Assembly (NCBI GenBank): GCA_947184155.2
Contig: CAMXCT020000901.1
Coordinates: forward strand, 130,001 to 194,000
Reading direction: 5' to 3'
Length of the DNA: 64,000 nt
Origin: Cladocopium goreaui
Taxonomy: Eukaryota > Sar > Dinophyceae > Suessiales > Symbiodiniaceae
Both the position numbers and the translations under genes were made by a program. The notes beneath the pieces were generated by a model, which saw only the letters and a program-made list of their open reading frames with translations, ran no database searches and was not told the DNA's origin. Position 1 is the first letter of the stretch, and every line of letters starts with the position of its first letter. This document shows positions 42,770 through 52,754 of the stretch, piece by piece.

Positions 42770-42856
42770 GCCGCCATCTGCCGCCCCAGCCTCCGCTCTT
42801 ATGCACCACACCCCAGAAGAGGTCTGCGATTCCTTCTCGAATGCCTTCCTCCACGC
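42770..42856 (-). CDS. HFDVNKT-family gene, exon (EEGIREGIADLFWG)
   Basis: On the minus strand, acceptor CAAGAG is followed by VEEGIREGIADLFWGVVHK. The REGIADLFWG string is the conserved second segment of the HFDVNKT family as I recall it from dinoflagellate proteins. This is one of the two strongest identifications in the series. The 3' limit is uncertain; the frame stays open to about 42770. Confidence 0.65.
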
Positions 42857-43482
42857 CTCTTGACAAGGCAATGCATTGAACCCCCCAAAAGAGGAACGTG
42901 AATCACCTTTTCAGGAAGTCTCTGAAAGTCTAGGGATTGGGATTCAACATGGTCTAGTGTAAGTTAAGTTTAATGAGCCGATTTCAAACCATATCAAACG
43001 ATATTAATTAAGCATAATTAAGCCATATCAAACCAAGTTTAATCATCCGAACAAGGTAAAGAATCTTCAAAAGCACCCCAATATAGTTATAAAATGTTAT
43101 AAAACAGATGTGTGAAAATATGAGTAATAAACCAAGGGCACCACGTGAGCCGATGATCGCATTTTTTTCTGCAACTTCTTTCCGTATGTCAATGTCACAG
43201 TCATGGTGGTCTGACCCCCATACCTTAACCAGGGATCAAACATGGAATTCAGTGGCATATACGACCGCACCAGCATATTTTAGGTCTTTACCACCCAGGC
43301 CGGACCATGCTCACCTCTAAAAAACAGCCCCACCATGCCCCGCCTTGCCCCGCCACTCATAATTCCACTGAAAACCAAAAAAAATCGGGGTGCTCCCGCT
43401 TTACCACCCATGTATCGATGAATCTTCCATTTTAATGTCCATTGGGGATTTCCGAATTGTTGGATTGCCATCTTTCCGGTGC

Positions 43483-43580
43483 CTTTCATCTGCACGCTGT
43501 CGGACTGAATCACCGTCTTGTTGACATCGAAATGCAGCAGCAAAGGCACCTGCACGTGCCGCGATTTTTTTGAGTCGGTT
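43483..43580 (-). CDS. HFDVNKT-family gene, N-terminal exon
   Basis: The minus-strand frame reads VPLLLHFDVNKTVIQSDSVQ and then MK, followed by G|GC, a possible GC-type donor of the sort dinoflagellates use. LLLHFDVNKT with a following SDS is the diagnostic start of an uncharacterised protein family that I associate with dinoflagellates and other algae; the strand-helix-DxN pattern may hint at a HAD-like fold, but that is inference. No ATG is visible in this exon, so a further 5' exon or a spliced-leader-proximal start is expected to the right. Confidence 0.65.
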
Positions 43581-43904
43581 CAGAGTGAGAGCCGGAGGTA
43601 CCATAATTTTAGTTTGGGTTTATTGTGTTGTCTATTTCTTGTTGATGTGTCTTTTGAAATGGACACCGATGGACACCGTGCCATCCAACCAGCTTTCTTT
43701 ACCATACTGTCTCTCGTTTGAATCCCAATGCTGGCAATGTTGGTTGGCCATATCACCATTTGCATTCGTTAAACATGCAAAGAAAAAAGGTCTGTATCCA
43801 TCTACAGTATATCCCATCGTTCGCACTGTGTATATGCACAATAAGACATGTGCGTTTACGCTGTAAAAACATACGGTTTGTCAATTTAATCCCAATTGAT
43901 AATT

Positions 43905-43992
43905 GAGTGTTCTTAAAATGGCCATTTATAGTTGATTTACCCATTAAAAATTGTGATTTTCCATAGTTATGTAAACGTTTACCAGAGGGTAC
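43905..43992. mobile_element. foldback element family 1, right half only
   Basis: GGCCATTTATAGTTGATTTA leads to GTAAACGTTTACCAGAGGGTA at the right; the left end is missing. Confidence 0.6.
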
Positions 43993-44039
43993 CATCAAAT
44001 TGTTGTTTTAACTAGAATCACAATAATGTTCGCGTTTTT

Positions 44040-44200
44040 GGCAGGCTAAAACCCTTGAATCTTCAAACCGGCGTCAACAATCGAAACTCTGAGCGCTTGC
44101 TGCCGCCTGCGTCTTCGAGGAAGACTCCTGGCTTCGACGCAGGGCAAGGAAGCGACAAAGGGACAGAAATCTGGGGTTTGAGCAAAATCAAGGGACATAT
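44040..44200. other. exon-like island
   Basis: GC-rich and open on both strands: plus ERLLPPASSRKTPGFDAGQG, minus SQESSSKTQAAASAQSFDC. It lies just upstream of the HFDVNKT-family gene on the minus strand. Strand is unresolved. Confidence 0.25.
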
Positions 44201-44339
44201 TAAGGGAACTAACTAAATTCCCATGAAATCCCATTGATTCCCAGTAAATCCCCATGAAATCCCTATTGTTGATGGGTAAATTCCTATGAAACCCCCATTT
44301 TTGCTGGTGAAATCCGAGTCAAATTCCCCATTTCCAGCC

Positions 44340-44452
44340 GTCAACACGTCCGCGAGCATGTTCCGCGCCTGCGACTTCCGCGGGGCGCGCGAACTGGATG
44401 ACCTGAGCGAGAGGGGATGCCGGCGGCTAACGCCACGATGGAGGGGCTGAAA
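44340..44452. other. exon-like island, possible minus exon
   Basis: A minus-strand acceptor CGCTCAG is followed by VIQFARPAEVAGAEHARGRV. The plus strand is also open (FRACDFRGARELDDLSERG). It probably belongs to the minus-strand exon series that begins at 46946. Confidence 0.3.
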
Positions 44453-44779
44453 AGAAATCATCCATAAACCATCCATGTTCAATGGACAATTAATGGGATG
44501 ATTCATAGTAATGGATCAATTTTAATAGTAGTTGTATGATTAATATCAATTCATAATCCATTTATAGATGACAATTCCCCATTTAATATTGATGATATTG
44601 ATGGTATATGGCCCCTGTGATGAACATGGATGGTTTATGGATGGTTTATTAAATATATATATATAGATTATTAATATTGATTCATAGTAGTTGTATGTAG
44701 TTGTTATATCATGCGCGAGTAGTGGTGATTAGATCCAGGAACGTTTGCTCAACGCCGCACGTTTACCCCAGGGGAAGTG

Positions 44780-45040
44780 ACCTGCAGCTGCGGCAAGAGG
44801 CGCGCAAAACCTGTCCGCGGCCAGGTGGCCCTCCAACAAAGCCGGGACCAGAAAACCGAGCAACCTTAGGCCCTTCTCGAGCTGTCTGGAGGCTCGAGCC
44901 AAGGTGCTGGAAGACTGCAGGTCCAGGAATATAGATCGGAATTTGGCGGACCCGCTCTGCCACCGATGGCACACAGGACTGCTTTGCCAAAGCTGCGGAA
45001 GGACTAAGCTCCAAATGGGCGAGAGAAGGTTGCTGGTAAG
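44780..45040. other. large exon-like island
   Basis: About 250 bp of GC-rich DNA is open on the minus strand (FRSIFLDLQSSSTLARASRQ, then LAADRFCAPLAAAAGHFPWG) and also on the plus strand, ending at a GTAAGC donor-like site (KVLEDCRSRNIDRNL, then CHRWHTGLLCQSCGRTK). One reading is probably an exon. The minus reading fits the neighbouring series. Confidence 0.35.
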
Positions 45041-45502
45041 CAACAGCGTTTTCGCACCCGCCATTCACTGTACCTTTTTGATGGTTGGAGCAATCATGCA
45101 ATACATGAGAAACAATGGGAATGCAACATCACCAGCAATGTCTCGCTCATGATTTCACGAGATGAATGCAGACACATCGTTTGTTTCCATAGTGATCATA
45201 AAGTCAAGGAACTTTCTTTGATTCCAAACCATGCAACCAAAACCACCTATCAACCATTGGCTGACCATGTGTAGATCATTTATCGGTGTCTTTCCAATCA
45301 TAAGAGAGGTCCGTATTTATAGCAAACCAGCGGCTGATTCCAAACCATTGGCTTCCTGTTTATAGCAACATATCAAAGTATGAAACTACCCATCCAGTTG
45401 GCTTCCCAGATTTGTTGCTTGTGTAATGTTATATCCCCATCTAATGGTTGCTTTGATCATTTATGCATTTAAGTAATTTTAAATATGTACATATCATCAT
45501 AT

Positions 45503-45574
45503 CCAAGTTTCCCCGCTGTCTCCCCATTCGAACTCCCATTCTGTCTCCACCCATCCGGAATTCATGACAGGGTG
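45503..45574 (-). CDS. unrecognised minus gene, exon (WVETEWEFEW)
   Basis: The minus frame reads PVMNSGWVETEWEFEWGDSG. It is preceded (to its right) by a GGGGCCCC foldback remnant at 45572 and followed by AT-rich DNA. Acidic and Trp-rich; no family recognised. Grouped with the exons at 45841, 46353 and 46859 by strand and order. Confidence 0.4.
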
Positions 45575-45632
45575 GGGCCCCAAACGATAGCCAAGTTGGT
45601 GCAAATAACTCCAACTATGGTTTATGGTAGAT
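45572..45632. mobile_element. foldback family 4 fragment
   Basis: GGTGGGGCCCCAAACGATAG, then CAAGTTGGTGCAAATAACTC, matches the left half of the 33477-33597 element. A (TA)n tract (45630-45760) replaces the right half. Confidence 0.45.
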
Positions 45633-45840
45633 ATATATATATATATATACACGATTATATACGTACATACATATATATATATATGTATAATATATATATA
45701 TACATATATCACTATATCTATATATATATGTATAATTATATATATATATACGTATGAATCCGTATGAATATCTCGAACTAGTTACAGTAACATGTTCAGT
45801 TTATAAACCAACATCTCTGGGGGATCACGGGGTGCTTCAC

Positions 45841-45948
45841 CTTTCAAAGGCCCATCGCGCCGTCCCCGGGTCCTCGCACTTCCCAGTTCCAGTGGCACAG
45901 AACATCGGACCGTACCGGGGCTGGCCCGGCCCTGCCGTGGTCCAGAGG
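45841..45948 (-). CDS. unrecognised minus gene, exon (FCATGTGKCEDPGTARW)
   Basis: A consensus acceptor (CTATCAACAG) and a GTGAAG donor bound a 108 nt minus-strand exon. It contains SLWTTAGPGQPRYGPMFC and ATGTGKCEDPGTARWAFE. Cysteines and Gly/Pro/Trp richness suggest an extracytoplasmic or redox protein, but I do not recognise the family. A plus-strand frame is also open without matching splice sites. Confidence 0.5.
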
Positions 45949-46128
45949 CTGTTGATAGGTGGTAGAGATCTGGGTAGAGAAATCTCAGCAAGACTCAGAA
46001 ATCGGATGATCAATATGTGATGTTGTTGTTTTTAAACAGTTGTTAAAACTGATAAAGACAAACCAACAACGAGAACTGGTTTCCATGGCCACAATCGTTA
46101 ACGGGTGATAGGTCTTCATAAGCCATGT

Positions 46129-46150
46129 GGATGCTGGGCGCCCAGCATCC
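46129..46150. repeat. 22 bp perfect palindrome
   Basis: GGATGCTGGGC is followed immediately by its exact complement GCCCAGCATCC. It lies in apparently intronic DNA with no repeat-family match in the window. Confidence 0.8.
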
Positions 46151-46196
46151 CAACAAAGGTGGATAAGGATCCTCTTTTGGGGACAGAATTCGAGTA

Positions 46197-46290
46197 GCCT
46201 CTGGTAATTTAACGTGGCTATTGGAAATGGCCCAGTCGAAATAGTTGATTTATGTTGATTTACCTATTCAAAATTAGGAACTGCTTTCTA
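46197..46290. mobile_element. foldback family 1, left half only
   Basis: CCTCTGGTAATTTAACGTGG leads into GGCCCAGTCGAAATAGTTGA; the right end is absent. Confidence 0.5.
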
Positions 46291-46352
46291 TCTGCCGATC
46301 CAAGAAAGAGACCGGGCCGGACTTTTTTGGTAGAAATTGGCTTACCAGTAAC

Positions 46353-46444
46353 CATAATCCTCCAGGTCGGCGTTTAAAAACACGTCGCAATCTGCCCAGT
46401 GATTTCCATAGCCAGGATCCAATGTGGATGGAATCTCCCATAAC
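46353..46444 (-). CDS. unrecognised minus gene, exon (WADCDVFLNADLE)
   Basis: On the minus strand a strong acceptor (CCCCTTTCAG) opens a 92 nt exon containing LWEIPSTLDPGYGNHWADCD, then VFLNADLEDYG. It ends at ATG|GTTACTGG, or at a GTAAGC a few bases on. Composition and splice sites favour the minus strand, although a plus frame is also open. No family recognised. Confidence 0.5.
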
Positions 46445-46858
46445 CTGAAAGGGGATTCATTGAATGATAATAATCCATTGGAATGGGCTGGGGTATCCAT
46501 ATTTTCAGACACACCCACTTTTTCTGGTAAAAGAACTGGTGAAAAACATTGAAAAACTAGATGGAATGTCAAGCAAGCCAGTCTGTCCAACAGCTCGTTA
46601 CTTGAGCCAATGAAAGTACAAAGTATGTAGATTTTCCTATTGGGACGTGGCATCAATAAGTCATCAAACATCCCTTCACCAATAGAGCACGTTGGTTGGG
46701 ATTCCAACAATGGATCGTAACATTATTTAATCAGCCGGTAAAGCATATTTGACCGTTGCAAAAAAAAAAGTCGAGATCTATCAACTTTTGACTTAACAAA
46801 ACATCACAAATTATCATAATCACTATAATTTAGGTAGTATAACTCCCTAGTTTTTAAC

Positions 46859-46946
46859 CCAGCCATCGGGTACAAACTGTTCACTGCTCCAGTTTCTTCA
46901 TCCCAACTGTTCATCCCGGGGCCTGCGATCAGCGGCTCAACTGTGG
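46859..46946 (-). CDS. unrecognised minus gene, exon (EPLIAGPGMNSWDEE)
   Basis: This is the first exon of this series that I can see. Acceptor TTTCAAG opens ATVEPLIAGPGMNSWDEETG, then AVNSLYPMAG, and a GG|GTTAAA donor closes it. The other frames are poorer. Together with the exons at 46353, 45841 and 45503 it suggests a minus-strand gene upstream of the HFDVNKT-family gene, in the same direction. Confidence 0.48.
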
Positions 46947-47133
46947 CTTGAAAACGTGAACATTCAAAAGTTCTCAAGGGGTACATATATCTATACATAT
47001 TTGTGTACACATATATATATATATACTCTATATAATTATGTGTAGTATATGTAATTCCTGCTGTAATTATATGGTCTTGGAAGTTCTAACTTGCTTACAG
47101 ATCACCATGGAGATCGGACAAGAAACATGGCAT

Positions 47134-47334
47134 CTGTTTTTTTTTCGTAGGTGTTGAAGCTGCCACTGGTCTTACGAAGGACGTGGTGTTCATATGACTG
47201 ACACCCATGAAAAACCATGGGGATCTATCCATGCAGTTCGGGCCAAAGGTTTCAGTTATCGCCGGCCGAGCCGAGTTCCATATCCTGGGCTGTTGATCAT
47301 TGAAGGGGGCACCGGTGTTTTTTCTGGTTGCTGG
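47134..47334. other. exon-like island
   Basis: Open in two plus frames and one minus frame (minus: DQQPRIWNSARPAITETFGP). It is bounded at right by a CTGGTTG foldback. Probably an exon; strand undecided. Confidence 0.28.
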
Positions 47335-47455
47335 TGCAATTTCACCATCTTGAAAAATGATGGAGTGAAAGTCAATGGGGTTGGGATGACATCCCATTTT
47401 TATGAAATGGAAAATAATCTTTAAATGTTTGAAACATTTTGAAACCACCAAGCAG
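47334..47455. mobile_element. foldback element family 2
   Basis: CTGGTTGCTGGTGCAATTTC and TTTTGAAACCACCAAGCAG. TTTT on both sides is consistent with a 4 bp duplication. The middle has GAAAGTCAATGGGGTTGGGA. Confidence 0.65.
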
Positions 47456-47592
47456 TTTTAGTGTCGCAATTCCACACTTTTTGAACGCAACGAAAACACC
47501 ATGCCATGCGACTTAGCGTCAGCATGGGTTGCAGGTCTCTCTGGACATGATTTTTCTTTCGCATTTCCATGGGGTGTTCCTCTAACATCCTC

Positions 47593-47696
47593 TACCCTCT
47601 GGTAATTTAACATAGCTATGGAAAATCACCATTTTTAATGGGAAAATCCACTATAAATGGCCATGTTCAATAGCTATGTTAAATTACCAGAGGGTA
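47593..47696. mobile_element. foldback element family 1 (near-perfect)
   Basis: TACCCTCTGGTAATTTAACA and TGTTAAATTACCAGAGGGTA with almost fully complementary interior arms. 104 bp, no ORF. A good representative of the family. Confidence 0.9.
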
Positions 47697-47769
47697 ACTA
47701 TCACGCGCGGACATGAGTCTCAGGTTCCAATGCACGGCGAAAATAGGCTAAAATGCAGTGCAGTTGGGC

Positions 47770-48590
47770 CGGATCCTCTAACTATCAAATCTGCATAAAT
47801 CTGCGAAACGTCGAAACCTGAATTTTCCACACCCCCGAAACGTCCACATCTAGGGGTTGGTCCTCTGAACCGTTCATCCCCCGCCCCGCCCTGCGGCCAT
47901 TTTTTTCAGCGCTCTTTTTGCAGGACGGACGGGGTGACGATGTCATTTGGAGCAACGGAATCCAGTGTGTGTTCCGGATCAGATCCCGAAGCCCAACCAG
48001 ATCCATCCAGTCTGCATCCCAAAAATGAGGAGCGCCTATAAATCCCTAGAAATCCCTATAAATCCCTGCTGATTTTAAGCCAAAAAACCATCCAAAACTG
48101 AAGAACTTTTTTTGGGGGGAAGACAACGGACATCATGGAGATGTTTTGCCAACATCCATGGAGAGTTCAACTGAAAGCTCCGTGAAGGCAGCCAACGGGT
48201 TCAACTGAGAATTGGCGTTTTTTCCCAATCCAGGGGAAAAAGAGTGGAAAAATGGAGATGTTCTGACCAATCTCACATCACTGCCATCATATGGCTGCAT
48301 CATGCTGCATCCAATCATGGCTGTGTCCCCCCCTTTTTCTACGCATGGATCCGTGCAATGTTCAACGTGTCTGGGCGAAAATCACAACTGCAACTCCTTT
48401 TTATTGTACCTGTTCGACATCAGGGTCCACATTCAGGGTCCAGTTGAGCGATATCTCCATCATGAACCCCTGAGACTGGGGTCTGCTCCGGAAAACACTG
48501 AGATTTCACGTGCAGCGAATTGGGAATGTCCCGGGGAGCTGTCCCCTGGCAATTTCTCGGTGGTGCGCTCGGGAATGCCTTGAAAAAACA
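47770..48590. other. cluster of exon-like islands
   Basis: GC-rich open segments at ~47930-48011, 48150-48205 and 48425-48583 stand out from the flanks. The last has a long plus frame (PLRLGSAPENTEISRAANWE), but the first is open in several frames on both strands. They probably represent exons of one or more genes; strand cannot be fixed. Confidence 0.3.
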
Positions 48591-48747
48591 TGGCAAATCA
48601 TAATAAAACCGAACTGAAATGGTAAATTCAACCACTGAATCTTTTTCAGGGTTGCTATATCCAAATTGACTAATTCATTGGTTTAAGCTGAGATCTCTAG
48701 ATTTGGCCCTTCAGCCATTTTCTCATCTCAGGACACCATGATGGTCT

Positions 48748-48972
48748 GTGGAGAATCCAACGGCAACAGTGTGGTTTGACGGCTGGGGCGTCCGGGAGAT
48801 TTGCCAACACCATAGGATAAACCCAATAAACCATCCCCAAAATCCCCATGTTACTGGGTTGGATTTCAACCATACCCGTTTTTCCATGGTAGGTCTGGTA
48901 GGCATTCGGGCTTACCACATGGGGATATCATGGGACAACGAACAAATTGGTATCGACTCAGACAGCCAATTG
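48748..48972. other. exon-like segments beside a foldback element
   Basis: A plus frame reads NPTATVWFDGWGVREIC (48750-48805). A second runs DNEQIGIDSDSQLL up to the CTG of the element at 48973. Each would use a GT just inside or near a repeat end. Moderately protein-like. Confidence 0.3.
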
Positions 48973-49069
48973 CTGGTTGGTGGTTTTAACCATCTTGAAA
49001 AATATGAGTTCGTCAATGGGAAGGATGATCCCATATATTATGGAAAAAATGTTTGAAACCACCAACCAG
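48973..49069. mobile_element. foldback element family 2, TSD ATTG
   Basis: CTGGTTGGTGGTTTTAACCA and GTTTGAAACCACCAACCAG, flanked by ATTG (48969-48972 and 49070-49073). Confidence 0.85.
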
Positions 49070-49149
49070 ATTGGGTTTGTTTGGAACATTTAGGGGAAAA
49101 CCAATGGAAAACCCGTCTCTCGCCGGGTTAATCAACAAATTTCCCCATA

Positions 49150-49620
49150 AAAATACCACGACTTGGAGGTATACTCAATTTTCAAACACACAGCTTCGAT
49201 ACTAAAGATGAAAATGGCATCCACCCAGATCCACCGCATGTTCTTCGTGGACTTTGCACTCGCGGAAACACTTTCCACTTGACGGATGCCTTTAAGGTAG
49301 GGATCTGCAGCCTGGCAAGAAACCATGCGGAGATCCAGTATTGGGGTATTTTCAGCGAGAAAAAAACACCCTGGTTGATGAATCGGGTGTTGCCTCCATT
49401 TCCTAAGCCCTGAAAAACGCTGACTTAGTCCAGAGTTGACCATGTTGACACATGTGTATACATTTGTCACCTTGGTTACCGTCGAAAAAGTTCTTCCACC
49501 GTGTAGGAGATGATCACTGGGACAAAGGGTGATTGCAAACCTGAAGTTTGGCGATATTGGTCAGCCAGTCGGGTGGCTACGGAATCTGGGAGGATTTGGA
49601 CCGTGGCGATTTAATGGTGA
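49150..49620. other. exon-like islands
   Basis: 49190-49411 is open on plus (GLCTRGNTFHLTDAFKVGIC) and on minus (VSCQAADPYLKGIRQVESV). 49536-49618 is open on plus up to a GTGAGT. Probably coding; strand unresolved. Confidence 0.28.
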
Positions 49621-49821
49621 GTGAAGCAACAATAGCTGGGAATGGGTAGATCACCAACCAATAAAGTGGGAATAGCTGGGCATATTTCATGGGAATGTTG
49701 GGGAAAATAGTGATCAACGTAATGGCAAACTCACCAAACAAATCCTGTAAGCAAGAAAAACAAACTATATGTAAACTGGGAAACTTAACTAGGCTAAGAT
49801 ATGGCTTTATGATGGATATAT

Positions 49822-49930
49822 GGGGGGTTCCTGAAATAGGGGTACCCCAAAATCATCCATATTTTAGATTGGGATTTTCCCTTTGTAAACCATCCAGCTA
49901 TTACGGTACCCCCAATTTAGGAAAACCCCC
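49822..49930. mobile_element. foldback element, GGGGTTCCT ends
   Basis: GGGGGGTTCCTGAAATAGGG and its partial complement CCCCAATTTAGGAAAACCCC enclose ~65 bp including GGTACC near both inner ends. A single copy was seen here. Confidence 0.55.
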
Positions 49931-50400
49931 TATATTCATATATATATATATATATATGTTCCATGTTCCCATAGATGTCCCAAAAAAACCATGCAGATAT
50001 AAAAACACATTTATGGAATATTAGGAAATCCCCATAACCCAAAAACATCTTTGGAGGTGACATCCCATCCCCCGGACCTCAAGGTCTGCCGCGCTCGGGC
50101 GTCGCGCCACAGTCGCCGCCGAAGCGTGCGGGGAAGCGCTGCCGAAGCCTAAAGGGGGAGGGGAGATGAAGAGGTCAAACGGTAAAACGGTAAAATGACG
50201 AGTTCCCCCCCGGGGTGGCTATCATTTACCTATGATATAAATATATAATAATAATGATGATAATAATAATAATGATAATGATAATAAACATATTAATAAA
50301 TAATAACAATAATAAAAAAAGAAATAATAATAATAATAATATATAATGGATTGGAGAAGCAACTTATGGGGCCCCACCATTAGTGCAGACCACTTTGATC
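49931..50400. other. AT-rich DNA with AAT/AATG microsatellite
   Basis: (AATAATGAT)n occupies 50237-50345. A GC-rich patch at 50055-50150 may be an exon of unknown strand. Otherwise nothing. Confidence 0.4.
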
Positions 50401-50510
50401 ACACTGGTGTAACCTCAACCCGCCGAGATTTTGAGCTCAGGCCTTCCTCGAGATGGGCTAAACCAGTGAAACCCCAACTTTTCATGGTGAAAGTGAGCCC
50501 CTCATGGTGA

Positions 50511-50614
50511 CTGGTTGGTGGTTTCAGCCCCTCTGAAAAATATGAGTTGGGATGATGAAATTTCCAACTGAATGGAAAGTCATAATCCATTCCATGTTTC
50601 CCACCACCAACCAG
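50511..50614. mobile_element. foldback element family 2
   Basis: CTGGTTGGTGGTTTCAGCCC and CATGTTTCCCACCACCAACCAG-type ends face each other. Flanks GTGA and CTGA match in 2 of 4 positions, so the duplication has probably decayed. Confidence 0.75.
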
Positions 50615-50648
50615 CTGAAAAATGTCCTCACGGTGAAGCCTCCATTTG

Positions 50649-50740
50649 GATGTGGGTCAAAACCCTGTACCCCCAGTGAACCTCAAGGTTGATGGTCATC
50701 CCTTATACCACATGATTAGTAGGTTTTGACCCATACCCAT
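50649..50740. mobile_element. foldback element family 3
   Basis: GATGTGGGTCAAAACCCTGT and AGGTTTTGACCCATACCCAT face each other around ~50 bp. Confidence 0.6.
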
Positions 50741-50800
50741 TTATATCCATTTCTTGGGGGTCAAAAAAACCCAACAAACCTCCCGAGGGGGGCGTCCAGG

Positions 50801-50902
50801 TCACTGGTCCAGCAGGCTCTTGTACTTCTTGCGCACCGCGTGTGACGGGACCTGGCGTTCGGCGCGGGAGGTCCCATGGAATTTTTCCTCGACGCCGGGG
50901 AA
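50801..50902 (-). CDS. C-terminal exon of an unrecognised minus gene
   Basis: The minus frame reads FPGVEEKFHGTSRAERQVPS, then HAVRKKYKSLLDQ and a TGA stop (50801-50803). The charged, helix-forming C-terminus and the clean stop make this a convincing terminal exon. No family recognised. Possible upstream exons lie to the right at 51035-51180 and 51554-51753. Confidence 0.48.
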   Translation of the reverse strand, partial: FPGVEEKFHGTSRAERQVPSHAVRKKYKSLLDQ

Positions 50903-51034
50903 AATGGTGGATTGAAACGGTGACAAGATAGGTAATATATATATATATTAATATATATATATATATATATTAATATATAAGTTATATAAGGCTTTAAGCC
51001 ATGCACAATAAATGTTGTGCTCAAATGGGGTCCC

Positions 51035-51180
51035 GAAAAAACCAAGACGTCTGGATCAGTGCCACGTTTTGTTTTGTGACATCAGGGTGGAGAATGACGG
51101 GTGATTCTCCCATGAGTCCCACCAAAACAAACCCGCCCGGCGCACGTATCGATAGATGGAATGAGCTAAGCAGAAGTCAT
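51035..51180 (-). CDS. candidate minus exon (LVGLMGESPVILHPD)
   Basis: The minus frame reads FHLSIRAPGGFVLVGLMGES, then PVILHPDVTKQNVALIQTSW, with CTTAG as possible acceptor. Another minus frame and a plus frame are also open, so confidence is limited. Confidence 0.35.
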
Positions 51181-51339
51181 TGCCATTCTTGAAAGCACTC
51201 AAATGTTCCTGGTGTCAGGCGATTTGTCCCCGAAAATGTGCGAGCATGGTTTTTGACTATCCTCAAAATTCATGAAGAGTGTTTTTTCCTGAAGTCAACA
51301 CTTTGTTATAATTATGATTTAACTATCATGACAAAAAAA

Positions 51340-51495
51340 ATGTCCCTTATCATCATCATCATCATCATCATCATCATCGTCATCATCATCATCATCATCA
51401 ATCATCATCATCGTCATCATCGTCATCATCATCCTCATCATCATCATCGTCATCGCCATCGTCATCGTCATCATCATCGTCATCATCATCATGAT
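51340..51495. repeat. (CAT)n trinucleotide microsatellite
   Basis: About 150 bp of CAT/CGT repeats. The His-rich and Asp/Met-rich frames are artefacts. Confidence 0.95.
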
Positions 51496-51553
51496 GCAGA
51501 GCATCAAGAACAAAAACAATTTTGGATGCCATCTTTACTTCTACCCTGCAATA

Positions 51554-51753
51554 TTACACGTGTGCATTGCTTGAGACAAGGTCATTGACGGCAGCTTTAA
51601 CAGCAGAACTGCCAACATGAGACCAAAATCCTTGGCGTCCCAATGTGTGCGATTGCTCATCAGCAATCCATATTAGTGAGGCAATTGGTTTGCAAAAAAA
51701 CACTCCGTTTTCAAAGGATCTCATGGATCTTGAGAAAGCACTAGTAGTACCCT
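51554..51753 (-). CDS. candidate minus exon with stop, starting in a foldback end
   Basis: The minus frame reads TTSAFSRSMRSFENGVFFCK, then IASLIWIADEQSHTLGRQGF and AVKAAVNDLVSSNAHV before a TAA. Its acceptor would be CACCAG|AGGGTA, the end of the family-1 foldback at 51748. Protein-like over 65 codons with no better alternative frame. Family unknown. Confidence 0.45.
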
Positions 51754-51800
51754 CTGGTGATTCAACATAGCTCTGGAAGATCACCGTAAATCGACAGCTA
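51748..51800. mobile_element. foldback family 1, left part
   Basis: TACCCTCTGGTGATTCAACA with decayed interior; the right end is not recognisable. Confidence 0.5.
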
Positions 51801-51878
51801 ACTCAAACTCATCGGTAAACATCATACGGGCCAAGGACCAAAGCTTAAACTCATCTCTAAATGGACCATGTTCCATAG

Positions 51879-52127
51879 CTGGTTGGTGGGTTCAAGCAAC
51901 CCCTCTGAAAAATATTTGAGTGAAAGTCAGTTGGGATGATAACATTCCCAATAGATGGAAAGTCATAAAATTCCATGGTTCCAAACCAGTATTTACAACA
52001 TCGAGCCAGTACCCCTCTTGAAAATATTTTAGTGAACGTCAGTTGGGATGATTCAATGATGAGATTCCCAACATTTCCCAACTAAATGGAAAGTCATAAA
52101 ATTCCATGGTTCCAAGCCACCAATCAG
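51879..52127. mobile_element. two adjacent foldback family 2 copies
   Basis: CTGGTTGGTGGGTTCAAGCA...GGTTCCAAACCAGT is followed by a second, left-truncated copy ending CCAAGCCACCAATCAG. Shared internal words are GTCAGTTGGGATGAT and GGAAAGTCATAAAATTCCAT. Confidence 0.6.
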
Positions 52128-52269
52128 TCATTGTGTGTCTGCTGAAAAAAGGGGCCAAGGAGATCCAATACGATCCAATCAGTGGACCGAACGCCTCCGA
52201 AAGTATGGTCCCAAGATTTGTGTCCAAAAGATATTTGCGTAAATCCCCAAGAAAAAAACACCATGGCTT

Positions 52270-52700
52270 TTAAGATTTGATTGCATGTTTTGTTTATATA
52301 ACATGAACCGGGGGATGTACAAAAACCTAATATCACCAACAGAAATGGGGATGAAAACTAATCTGAAAACCACCTCACGGTTCGATTCCGTGCCTGGATC
52401 TCTCCTAAAATTGGAAAAACTCCTCATCGCTTCGATTCATTTCAAATCACCAGAGCCCAAGAAAGATTTTTCAAAATCTTCCCGGCGGAATCCAGAAATC
52501 CTGCAAGAAGAGCGTTTCACGCTCGTTGATGTTGGTTTCCTTGATATCAACCTGCCAAACTGTCCAAACTGTCCAAACTGGGCTGGGTCCACAACTTCGG
52601 AATGAGTTCAAATCCGTCAAATTCTGGCTTTGCCGATAAGAAGTCATACATTCTGAGTCTATCACCATCTTGCAATGGAAACTTAAACCATCTAGCGGTA
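52270..52700. other. open plus-strand segment, possible exons
   Basis: A plus frame of ~106 codons to 52605 includes SLLKLEKLLIASIHFKSPEP, then FTLVDVGFLDINLPNC. Another (GFADKKSYILSLSPSCNGN) reaches a GTAAGC near 52698. Composition is only moderately coding-like. Confidence 0.28.
52376..52392 (+). other. perfect tRNA T-arm sequence, no tRNA body
   Basis: CACGG-TTCGATT-CCGTG forms a 5 bp stem with a canonical T loop and a B-box match (GGTTCGATTCC). No acceptor, D or anticodon arms were found upstream. It lies in a long plus-strand open segment (52270-52605). Confidence 0.4.
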
Positions 52701-52754
52701 AGCTGGGAAATCCACCAAAAAGATGGAGCTTTCATTGGGAAAAACATGGAAAAA

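Noticed and set aside
51238..51588. 116-codon frame with poly-His
   Set aside because: Produced by the (CAT)n microsatellite.
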